DNA of 5,460 nucleotides. Origin: Collinsella sp. (GTDB taxonomy: Bacteria > Actinomycetota > Coriobacteriia > Coriobacteriales > Coriobacteriaceae). The position numbers were made by a program, and so were the translations under genes. The notes beneath the pieces are model-generated. The model was not told where the DNA came from and did no database searches. It worked only from the letters and a program-made list of their open reading frames with translations. The stretch is from contig JAIHVJ010000148.1 of assembly GCA_022720335.1 (NCBI GenBank), positions 1-5,460 of the forward strand, given 5' to 3'. Each line of letters begins with the position of its first letter. Position 1 is the stretch's first letter. Below are positions 1 through 5,460 of the stretch, piece by piece.

Positions 1-15
1 CATGGAAACCCCCTT
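1..15 (-). promoter_or_regulatory. Ribosome binding site and start codon of a leftward gene that leaves the window
   Basis: Read on the minus strand, AAGGGGG (15..9) is followed by a 5-base spacer and an ATG at 3..1. This is a good Shine-Dalgarno arrangement for a gene running left out of the window. Only the start codon is inside, so the product cannot be named. If it is real, it is divergent from ogt and shares the upstream region 16-288. The long minus-strand reading frame covering ogt stops at 16..14, inside this site, so the gene would be separate from that frame. One codon and a motif are all the evidence, so the call is tentative. Confidence 0.4.
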
Positions 16-288
16 ATCCTGCTCCTTCGGAGCCGCGGACAAGGCGCCACACTGGTCTGCGGAGTGTTCTGAAAACTGAGCCCGGCCCCCGCCTGCGGTG
101 ACGCTGCTGCAAGCGGCCTGCGATGGGGTCGTTGTTGGTTGAGGCCGCTGGGCTGATGTGGGGGCGCGTGGCTGTTGCGGGCCCTAGTCCCGGCGGCGGC
201 CTCGGCGCTGCGCGCCTGCTGCCTTGGGTGACTTTGGGGTCGATTGGGGTTGTCTGCACAATTCGCGGTATTATGTTGCGGAGTTTTG
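16..288. other. Intergenic region upstream of ogt, no convincing gene
   Basis: This stretch of about 270 bases lies between the presumed leftward start and the ogt ribosome binding site. It is GC-rich and carries short inverted repeats: GCTCC/GGAGC around a TTC loop at 21-33, and the longer one at 112-149 listed separately. No clear -35/-10 pair is visible on either strand. The best AT-rich hexamer toward ogt is TATTAT at 269-274. TTGTCT at 250-255 is only 13 bases from it, and TTGGGG at 244-249 is 19 bases away, so neither makes a strong promoter. A short plus-strand frame from an ATG at 123 has no ribosome binding site and runs into ogt out of frame, so it is not called. Confidence 0.5.
112..149. 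repeat. Inverted repeat, 8-bp arms
   Basis: AGCGGCCT (112-119) is perfectly complementary to AGGCCGCT (142-149), with a 22-base loop between the arms. No T-run follows on either strand, so it does not look like an intrinsic terminator. It could be an operator or an RNA leader hairpin in the shared upstream region. In GC-rich DNA, eight-base arms can also occur by chance. Confidence 0.35.
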
Positions 289-295
289 AAAGGAG
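289..295 (+). promoter_or_regulatory. Ribosome binding site that decides the ogt start
   Basis: AAAGGAG ends six bases before the GTG at 302. An in-frame TGA at 287-289 closes the frame just upstream, so this site and the GTG fix the start of ogt; no ATG start is available nearby. Confidence 0.8.
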
Positions 296-301
296 CCGCT
301 G

Positions 302-880
302 GTGGTCACGACGACGTTTGCTTCGCCTTTGGGCGAAATCTTGCTTGCCGCTGATGGCCGCGGTCTGACGGGGCTTTGGTTTGAGGGACAGGAGCATTTT
401 GGCTCCACGCTTCTCAAAGAAGATCCTGAACATGTTGAAGGCGCCGATGCAGTTTCTGGTGCTGGCGGCATGTCGTCGGTGAGTCCTGCAAATGGTGCGG
501 CTTCTTCGGTGCTTGAGCGTTCGTGGGCTTGGCTGAATGCTTATTTTGCAGGGCAGGAACCTCGGTTTACGCCGCCGTTGCATTTGATTGGCACGGCGTT
601 TCAGCGTGAAGTTTGGTACGAGCTGCTTTCTATTCCGCGTGGCGAGGTCGCTACGTATGGCGAGATCGCCCAGCGTGTTGCGGCTCGACATCGTGTGCCG
701 GGAAACGAGGCGCCCGTTGTGTCCCCCCGTGCCGTGGGGGCTGCGGTCGCGCGTAACCCTGTTTCGATTATTGTGCCGTGCCATCGCGTGGTTGCCGCCG
801 ACGGGTCGCTCAACGGATATGCCGGCGGCCTCGACCGTAAGGAGTGGCTGCTCCGGCTTGAGGGCGCGTACGAGGAGTAG
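302..880 (+). CDS. ogt: Methylated-DNA--protein-cysteine S-methyltransferase (O6-alkylguanine-DNA alkyltransferase)
   Basis: This 192-residue cytoplasmic repair protein moves the alkyl group from O6-alkylguanine (and O4-alkylthymine) in DNA to its own cysteine in a suicide reaction. The N-terminal ribonuclease-H-like domain is short (about 1-90). The DNA-binding domain follows, with the family signature FQREVWYELLSIPRGEVATYGEIA (about 100-123), an RAVG motif with the expected arginine finger at R143, N152, and the catalytic site IIVPCHRV with C160. The conserved NGYAGGLDRKEWLLRLEG tail closes it. No Ada-type N-terminal regulatory domain is present, so it is the constitutive Ogt type. It is longer than many relatives because of a Gly/Ala/Ser-rich stretch at about 41-69 and about ten extra residues at 129-141, just before the recognition helix. 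The start is GTG with AAAGGAG six bases upstream. Its third codon positions are richer in T than those of the ABC genes. It converges on the GyrI-like gene. The family is certain; the Ogt name is by type. Confidence 0.94.
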   Translation: MVTTTFASPLGEILLAADGRGLTGLWFEGQEHFGSTLLKEDPEHVEGADAVSGAGGMSSVSPANGAASSVLERSWAWLNAYFAGQEPRFTPPLHLIGTAFQREVWYELLSIPRGEVATYGEIAQRVAARHRVPGNEAPVVSPRAVGAAVARNPVSIIVPCHRVVAADGSLNGYAGGLDRKEWLLRLEGAYEE

Positions 881-911
881 CGTTCGAGTGCTTTGCCTGT
901 AGTAGCCGACT

Positions 912-945
912 TCGACCAAAGCTCGCTCGAGTTCGCTTTGATCGG
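912..945. terminator. Imperfect hairpin between convergent genes, possible bidirectional terminator
   Basis: Bases 912-922 pair with 935-945 around a 12-base loop. The core is CAAAGC/GCTTTG (917-922 with 935-940), followed outward by one C-A mismatch and four more pairs, one of them a G-T wobble. It lies between the stop of ogt (880) and the stop of the GyrI-like gene (994), where a shared terminator is expected. There is no T-run on either side, so it would not be a classical intrinsic terminator. A second small stem, GCTGG/CCAGC (956-960 with 969-973), flanks an AT-rich loop nearby. Confidence 0.35.
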
Positions 946-993
946 CGGCTGGTTGGCTGGCTTAAAACCCAGCGCGTGAAATGACGCTCCACG

Positions 994-1632
994 CTATTCA
1001 GCGCGCTTGATAGGATGACGAACCACAGTCTTAAGTTTCTCCGGCGCACACTTGCGTGGATCGGAAAGATAGATTTCGTGATGTAAACGGGTGTCTGAGA
1101 AGTCGGGGACATAGCCCTGCTCGGTCGCATATTCATGCATGGCGTCTACGGTTGCCGGCTCGCTGTCGTAGGGTCCGGTATGCATGCATTGAACGCAGAG
1201 ACCCTCGTCAACTTTAAGCAGCTCGACGGCAGAAAAGTCCAGTTTCTTTTTGGCCGTGGCTTCCGCGACCGCCCAGTCAAAGTCATCCTGAGTGACGAAA
1301 TCGGGCAGGCGGATGCACGAGATAAAGTTGAAATCGTCCTTGCGTACATAATCGATGTCGCCGCTCGGGGAGTCTTGCCACCAGAAGCCCTCGAGCGGCG
1401 GTACCACAAAGTCGAAATAGCCCTCGATACTCCTTGAGTCTTTCTTTGACATCTTGACGGTATAGGCGATGCCGTAAAGCAGCGGCAGGGCATTTTGATA
1501 CTCGCCACCTTCGGTATTTGGGTCGCCCTTTCCGCGAACGGCAACGTAGCTCATAGGCGGGACAGTTACGATACTCGGCTTGCTCGCAGGTCTGTAGAGC
1601 TCCTTGCATTCCTTCTTAAAGTCGAACGCCAT
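994..1632 (-). CDS. GyrI-like small-molecule-binding domain protein
   Basis: This 212-residue soluble protein has no signal peptide or membrane segment. It resembles the stand-alone GyrI-like (effector-binding) family. Recognisable stretches are PPMSYVAVRGKGDPN (25-39), EGYFDFVVPPLEGFWW (70-85), the mid-protein CMHTGPYDSEPAT (149-161) and the C-terminal HHEIYLSDPRKCAPEKLKTVVRHPI (184-208); the last two are typical of the second half of the fold. There is no helix-turn-helix domain, so it is not a full MerR- or AraC-type regulator. The family binds hydrophobic, often cationic, small molecules. Some stand-alone members, such as Listeria Lin2189, are reported to hydrolyse cyclopropane-containing DNA-alkylating natural products. 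E186 and W84/W85 are candidate pocket residues here by position only. The ATG has AAAGGCGG upstream at a 5-base spacing. A LexA-type palindrome lies in its promoter region. The family call is good; the ligand or reaction is unknown. Confidence 0.85.
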   Translation of the reverse strand: MAFDFKKECKELYRPASKPSIVTVPPMSYVAVRGKGDPNTEGGEYQNALPLLYGIAYTVKMSKKDSRSIEGYFDFVVPPLEGFWWQDSPSGDIDYVRKDDFNFISCIRLPDFVTQDDFDWAVAEATAKKKLDFSAVELLKVDEGLCVQCMHTGPYDSEPATVDAMHEYATEQGYVPDFSDTRLHHEIYLSDPRKCAPEKLKTVVRHPIKRAE

Positions 1633-1673
1633 GTTGGCCGCCTTTCTGCGTATTGGCCTGCTTAGATAGCTGA

Positions 1674-1684
1674 ATCATATCATA
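1674..1684 (-). promoter_or_regulatory. Probable -10 region for the GyrI-like gene
   Basis: On the minus strand the region reads TATGATATGAT, giving two overlapping TATGAT hexamers (1684..1679 and 1679..1674) about 45 bases upstream of the start codon. No good TTGACA-like -35 is visible at 16-18 bases. The -35 position for these hexamers falls on or beside the palindrome at 1689-1702, so a protein bound there would block RNA polymerase. Confidence 0.5.
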
Positions 1685-1688
1685 GAAA

Positions 1689-1702
1689 CGAACAGCTGTT
1701 CG
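1689..1702. promoter_or_regulatory. Putative LexA (SOS) box
   Basis: CGAACAGCTGTTCG is a perfect 14-bp palindrome. It matches the CGAAC-N4-GTTCG core of the LexA/DinR box known from Bacillus and, with the flanking A on the right, most of the TCGAAC-N4-GTTCGA form known from mycobacteria. It sits four bases from the likely -10 of the GyrI-like gene, in the position of a repressor operator. It is about 200 bases from the ABC ATPase start, so control of that operon is less likely. The lexA gene itself is not in the window. Confidence 0.6.
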
Positions 1703-1842
1703 AATGATTTGGCTGACAGATTGAGATGCGTGCGTTGTGTTTGGCGGTCGGCCTGACCCCATCGATGATTTCTCTGCCTCCCCGGCGCCTCATCTATAGC
1801 TGCCGTTTCCCCATATAGAACCTGCCAAAATAAACCCGTCCC

Positions 1843-1870
1843 TTTTTAGTCGGTGCGAAATGGGTAATAC
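1843..1870 (+). promoter_or_regulatory. Possible promoter for the ABC transporter operon
   Basis: TTTTTA (1843-1848) and TAATAC (1865-1870) are 16 bases apart and lie about 34 bases before the ATPase start. Both hexamers deviate from consensus. Other AT-rich hexamers in the region, TATAGC at 1795 and TATAGA at 1814, lack a good upstream partner. This is the best candidate, not a firm assignment. Confidence 0.35.
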
Positions 1871-1903
1871 TAAAGAGTTATCCGACCAGATGGGAACCGA
1901 TCG

Positions 1904-2605
1904 ATGGCTTATATCGAATTCAAAGACGTCATCAAGGCATACGGCGAGGGCGACGCCCGCATTCACGCACTCGACGGCGCGAGCTTTACGGTCGAGCGCG
2001 GCGAGCTCGCCATCATTTTGGGTGCTTCGGGTGCCGGCAAGACCACGGCGCTCAACATCCTGGGCGGTATGGACACGGCGACCTCCGGCACTGTGACGGT
2101 GGACGGGCGCGATGTGAGCGCCGCCAACGAGGCACAGCTTGTGGAATACCGTCGCGCCGATGTCGGCTTTGTCTTTCAGTTCTACAATCTGGTCCCTAAC
2201 CTGACGGCGCTTGAGAACGTCGAACTCGCGGCGCAAATCTGCCCCGATTCGCTCGATGCCGAACAGACGCTTCGCCAGGTCGGCCTGGGTGAACGCCTCG
2301 CCAACTTCCCCGCGCAGCTTTCGGGCGGCGAGCAGCAGCGCGTGTCCATTGCCCGCGCACTGGCAAAGAACCCCAAGCTGCTTTTGTGCGACGAGCCCAC
2401 GGGCGCACTTGACTATAAAACCGGCAAGCAGATCTTGCAGCTGCTGCAGGACACTTGCCGCAAGCAGGGCATTACGGTCATCATCATCACCCACAACTCC
2501 GCGCTGGCGCCCATGGCCGATCGCCTGATCCGCTTTAAGAACGGTCGCGTGGAGAGCGAGACGGTCCAGCAAAATCCCGTGCCTATCGAGACGATCGAGT
2601 GGTAG
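1904..2605 (+). CDS. ABC transporter ATP-binding protein, MacB/LolD/FtsE class
   Basis: This 233-residue cytoplasmic ATPase powers the FtsX-type permease encoded right after it. All nucleotide-binding motifs are intact: Walker A GASGAGKT (40-47), the Q-loop glutamine at 92 in FVFQFYNLVPNLTALENV, the signature LSGGEQQR (139-146), Walker B plus catalytic glutamate in LLLCDEPTGALD (159-170, E164), and the H-loop histidine H197 in IIITHN. The FYNLVPNLTALENV and DEPTGALD wording is typical of the ATPases that pair with MacB/BceB/LolC-like permeases. The length is normal, with a short acidic tail (about 216-233). The ATG at 1904 is the only usable start: an in-frame TAA lies at 1871-1873, and only a weak GATGGGA (1889-1895) acts as ribosome binding site. 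The substrate cannot be read from this subunit. Confidence 0.95.
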   Translation: MAYIEFKDVIKAYGEGDARIHALDGASFTVERGELAIILGASGAGKTTALNILGGMDTATSGTVTVDGRDVSAANEAQLVEYRRADVGFVFQFYNLVPNLTALENVELAAQICPDSLDAEQTLRQVGLGERLANFPAQLSGGEQQRVSIARALAKNPKLLLCDEPTGALDYKTGKQILQLLQDTCRKQGITVIIITHNSALAPMADRLIRFKNGRVESETVQQNPVPIETIEW

Positions 2606-2610
2606 CGCCC

Positions 2611-5376
2611 ATGGACCAAGACCGCCAAAACAGCCTACGCCGCGACGCGCAGAACACGGAGCGCGAGCAGGATTTTACGACCTACCGCACTGCCCAAAGC
2701 TCAAACGATATGGTGCCGACGGTTTTTCGCCGTGGCATCTACCGCACAATCCGAGGCAGTCTTAAGCGCTTTTTGTCAATCGTGGTCATCACCGCGCTTG
2801 GCGTGAGCGTGATGTGCGGCCTTAAGGCGGGTTGCGAGGATCTGTGTGATTCGGTTGATGCCTACTTCGACCAGCAAAATGTCTATGACATTAACGTGCA
2901 GTCGACCTATGGCCTGACTGACGATGATCTCGACGCCATCCAAGAGGTCGATGGCGTCGAAACGGCCGAAGGCATCTACACCGAGACCGCCTACACCGCC
3001 GTGGGCACAACGCGCGAGCGCGTGGTCGTGCAAAGTCTCTCCAAGGAGAACATCGATCAGCCGGCGCTCGTGAACGGCGATTTGCCCGAGAGCGCCGATG
3101 AAGTCGCGGTGACTTCGAAGTTCCTGAAGGCATCGGGCAAGAAAATCGGCGATACGGTGAGTTTTGCCGCCAATGACGCGAGCTCGTCCAATCAAAGCGC
3201 CAAGGACCAGTTTGCCGCGGGCGATTACACCATTACGGCTGAGGTCCTCGACCCCACTGATGTAAGTTCTGACTCGACAGTCAACGCCTTTCGCGCTGCT
3301 TCGGCGGCGGACTATAAGTTCTATGTGAGCGAGGACGCCGCGACATCTTCTTCCTACTCCGCGGTCCACGTGATCGTCGAGGGAGCCAAGAGCCTCAACT
3401 CCTATTCGGATTCCTACGCGGCAAAGATCAATGAGGTCAAGGGCAATATCGAGAAGATCCGCGAGGAGCGTGAGAAGGCGCGCGCCCAGGAGCTGACGGT
3501 CGACACGCCGGCGAGCTTGGACGCGGCTGAGCGTCAGGCGAATATGCTCTTTGGGATTGAGCAGGACAACATCAACCGCATGGCCGAGGGCAGCGACGAG
3601 CGTGCGCAGGCGCAAGCCGACCTGGATCAGCGTCGCGCCGCCGCCGATCAACAGTTTGCCGATGCCCGCGCCGAGCTTTCCGATCTGGGCGAATGCACCT
3701 GGTACATCCAGGACCGCGGCAACATCGCAAGCTACTCGAGCGTGGAGAGCGACAGTTCTTCGATCGAGGCCATCGCCACGGTTTTCCCATTTATCTTCTT
3801 TGTCGTCGCCGTGCTCATCAGTCTTACCACCGCCACACGCATGGTCGAGGAAGAGCGCACGCTCATTGGCCTGTACAAGGCGCTCGGCTATTCGAGCGGG
3901 CGTATTCTGTCCAAATACGTGGACTACTCGCTGTGGGCGTGTCTGATCGGCGGCGTGCTCGGCAACATCATCGGATTTGTGGGCCTGCCGCTGTTCCTGT
4001 TTACGGTGTTCGACGATATGTACTCACTGCCCCAGATGCTGCTTTCGTACGACATCGTGTCCTCGATCGTTTCGGTGGCGCTGTTTGCCGTGGGCGTGGT
4101 GGGCGCCACGATTATCGCCTGCCGCCACGAGATGGCCGAGACCCCGGCCTCGCTTATGCGTCCCAAGGCCCCGCGCGCTGGCTCGCGCATCTTGCTTGAG
4201 CGCATCGGCTTTATCTGGCGCCGCATGGGCTTTTTGAACAAGGTCGCTGCACGCAACCTATTCCGCTATAAAAAGCGCGCCTTTATGACCATCTTTGGCA
4301 TCGCGGGTTGCACCGCGCTTGTGATCTGCGGTATGGGTATTCGCGACACGTCGGTCGCGCTTTCGCCCAAGCAGTACGGCCACATCACACGCTACGATCT
4401 GCTGGCGGTCGCCAATCCCGACGATTTTTCGCAGACGTGCGCGGCGCTCGACGAGCGAAGCGCGGTCAAGGATTCCGGTGTGACCGTAACTTCGACGCTG
4501 CCGATCATGACCGACAACGTCACCTTTACATTCGGCGGAAAGAGCGAGACCGTGCAGCTGATCGTGGTGCCCGATGACCGCACGAACGATCTGGACGACT
4601 ATGTTCGCCTTGAGGATGAGTCCAAAGAGCCACTGTCTTTGCGTGACGGAGACGTGTATCTGAGTAAGAGTTCACAGCTGGTGCTGGGGATTCAACCGGG
4701 CGATACGGCGCACGTCCAGGATTCGTCACTCAACGTCGCCAAGGTCAAGGTCAGCGACATTTCGCTTAACTATCTGGGCAACACGCTTTACATGACGCAG
4801 AGCACCTATGAGCGCGCGTTTGGGCGCAGCGTTCGCCTCAATGGCATCTTTGCGCTGCTCAAGGGTTCGTCGGCCGACCAGATTGCGTTTAGCAAGAAGC
4901 TTAAGAGTGACGGCTGGCTTTCGATTTCGAGCACGGCCGAGCATTGGGAGAACTTTGAGGCGAACTTCACTATTATCAATTCCGTCGTGGTGCTCGTGAC
5001 CTTTATGGCGGCGTGCCTGTCGTTTGTGGTGGTGTTTACGCTGTCCAACACGAATATCTCCGAGCGCGAGCGCGAGCTGGCGACCATCAAGGTGCTTGGT
5101 TTCCGCCGTGGCGAGGTGCACCATTACGTCAACAAGGAGACGTTGATCCTCACGGCAATTGGCGCCGCGCTGGGCGTGCCACTGGGCGGCTTGCTGGCCG
5201 AGAGTTTTACGTACATTTTGCAGATGCCGTCGCTGTACTTTGATGTTGAGGTCGAGCCGCTAAGCTACGTGCTCGCCGTGGTGCTTTCCTTTGGCTTTAC
5301 GTTTATCGTCAACCTCGCCACCAATCGTACCCTCAACAAGATCGACATGGTCGGCGCCCTCAAAAGCGCCGAGTAA
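2611..5376 (+). CDS. Large ABC transporter permease with two FtsX domains
   Basis: This 921-residue integral membrane protein is the partner of the preceding ATPase. Predicted order: a charged cytoplasmic N-terminus (1-52); TM1 (about 54-73); a large outside domain (74-390) with two Lys/Glu/Ala-rich helical stretches (about 265-295 and 303-358, likely coiled coil); the family motif WYIQDRGNIASYSS (364-377); the first FtsX domain with TMs at about 391-409, 441-466 and 485-504; TM5 (557-577); a second outside domain (578-786); and the second FtsX domain with TMs at about 787-811, 846-868 and 885-903. Each FtsX domain has the expected cytoplasmic coupling segment, EERTLIGLYKALGYSS (414-429) and RERELATIKVLGF (819-831). 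Several Gram-positive relatives exceed 1,000 residues because of longer coiled coils, so this copy is compact. The start is taken as the ATG five bases after the ATPase stop; a GTG at 2599 overlapping that stop would add four residues. Ribosome binding sites are weak for both, which fits translational coupling. Export or extraction of lipid, peptide or drug is possible; the substrate is unknown. Confidence 0.92.
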   Translation: MDQDRQNSLRRDAQNTEREQDFTTYRTAQSSNDMVPTVFRRGIYRTIRGSLKRFLSIVVITALGVSVMCGLKAGCEDLCDSVDAYFDQQNVYDINVQSTYGLTDDDLDAIQEVDGVETAEGIYTETAYTAVGTTRERVVVQSLSKENIDQPALVNGDLPESADEVAVTSKFLKASGKKIGDTVSFAANDASSSNQSAKDQFAAGDYTITAEVLDPTDVSSDSTVNAFRAASAADYKFYVSEDAATSSSYSAVHVIVEGAKSLNSYSDSYAAKINEVKGNIEKIREEREKARAQELTVDTPASLDAAERQANMLFGIEQDNINRMAEGSDERAQAQADLDQRRAAADQQFADARAELSDLGECTWYIQDRGNIASYSSVESDSSSIEAIATVFPFIFFVVAVLISLTTATRMVEEERTLIGLYKALGYSSGRILSKYVDYSLWACLIGGVLGNIIGFVGLPLFLFTVFDDMYSLPQMLLSYDIVSSIVSVALFAVGVVGATIIACRHEMAETPASLMRPKAPRAGSRILLERIGFIWRRMGFLNKVAARNLFRYKKRAFMTIFGIAGCTALVICGMGIRDTSVALSPKQYGHITRYDLLAVANPDDFSQTCAALDERSAVKDSGVTVTSTLPIMTDNVTFTFGGKSETVQLIVVPDDRTNDLDDYVRLEDESKEPLSLRDGDVYLSKSSQLVLGIQPGDTAHVQDSSLNVAKVKVSDISLNYLGNTLYMTQSTYERAFGRSVRLNGIFALLKGSSADQIAFSKKLKSDGWLSISSTAEHWENFEANFTIINSVVVLVTFMAACLSFVVVFTLSNTNISERERELATIKVLGFRRGEVHHYVNKETLILTAIGAALGVPLGGLLAESFTYILQMPSLYFDVEVEPLSYVLAVVLSFGFTFIVNLATNRTLNKIDMVGALKSAE

Positions 5377-5403
5377 CCTGCCCTGGGATTCAAGTTCTAG
5401 CGA

Positions 5404-5432
5404 GCTGCCGACGCGCCCGCAGCAGCATTTTT
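5404..5432 (+). terminator. Weak intrinsic terminator after the ABC operon
   Basis: GCTGC (5404-5408) can pair with either of two overlapping GCAGC copies (5419-5423 or 5422-5426), and a run of five T follows at 5428-5432. It begins 28 bases after the permease stop. The stem is only five base pairs with a loop of ten or more bases, so termination would be modest. Confidence 0.4.
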
Positions 5433-5458
5433 GCATAAACCGCTCCGCCAAATGCATA
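5432..5458. repeat. Paired TGCATA repeats near the right edge
   Basis: TGCATA occurs at 5432-5437 and again at 5453-5458, 21 bases apart (two helical turns). The surrounding GCATTT (5425-5430) and AAATGC (5450-5455) also form an inverted repeat. The spacing would suit an operator with two half-sites for a gene starting beyond the window. TGCATA-like half-sites occur in actinobacterial ArgR boxes, but nothing here identifies the regulator. Confidence 0.3.
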
Positions 5459-5460
5459 CT

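Noticed and set aside
123..368. 81-codon plus-strand frame upstream of and into ogt
   Set aside because: It has no ribosome binding site, overlaps the ogt start by 67 bases in another frame, and has no recognisable domain.
14..919. 301-codon minus-strand open frame covering ogt
   Set aside because: It is antisense to the clearly real ogt. Its translation is Arg/Pro/Thr-rich with no family features, as expected from GC-biased codons read backwards.
1743..1757. GGTC/GACC mini-hairpin in the divergent intergenic region
   Set aside because: A four-base stem without a T-run is well within chance.
1790..2572. 260-codon minus-strand frame opposite the ABC ATPase
   Set aside because: It is antisense to a gene with every ATPase motif intact; the long frame follows from codon bias.
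2599..2610. GTG start for the permease overlapping the ATPase stop
   Set aside because: It is possible but adds only four residues and has no better ribosome binding site than the ATG at 2611, which was preferred.
2776..3651. 291-codon minus-strand frame opposite the permease
   Set aside because: It is antisense to the outside domain of the permease, with low-complexity Arg/Val/Leu/Gly content and no family resemblance.
3389..3690. Repetitive-looking Glu/Ala/Arg coding stretch as a DNA repeat
   Set aside because: The pattern is in the amino acids (helical coiled coil), not in repeated nucleotide units.

Overview
The window is a moderately high-GC bacterial segment with tightly packed genes. 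The codon style and the make-up of the large permease suggest a Gram-positive of the actinobacterial type, possibly a Coriobacteriia member such as Collinsella. That placement is an inference from style, not from a marker gene. No rRNA, tRNA, insertion sequence, CRISPR array or replication origin is visible.

Layout from left to right. At the left edge, a leftward gene probably begins: its start codon lies at 3..1 with a good ribosome binding site, and the rest is outside the window. An intergenic region of about 290 bases follows, then ogt (302-880, +), an O6-alkylguanine-DNA alkyltransferase. It converges on a GyrI-like effector-binding-domain gene (994-1632, -), and a small imperfect hairpin sits between the two stop codons. 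The GyrI-like gene and a rightward ABC transporter operon diverge from a 271-base region (1633-1903). That region holds a perfect 14-bp palindrome of the LexA/SOS-box type next to a likely -10 for the GyrI-like gene. The operon consists of a MacB/LolD/FtsE-class ATPase (1904-2605) and a 921-residue, two-FtsX-domain permease (2611-5376) separated by 5 bases. A weak intrinsic terminator and a pair of TGCATA repeats lie at the right edge.

How the genes could work together. The ATPase and permease almost certainly form one membrane complex. No sensor kinase or response regulator is in view, and the substrate is unknown. Ogt repairs alkylated guanine. Some GyrI-like proteins hydrolyse cyclopropane-bearing DNA-alkylating natural products. 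A LexA-type site in front of the GyrI-like gene would therefore make sense as part of an alkylation or genotoxin defence neighbourhood. This is a hypothesis built on family knowledge plus one strong DNA motif; none of the links is proven by the sequence.
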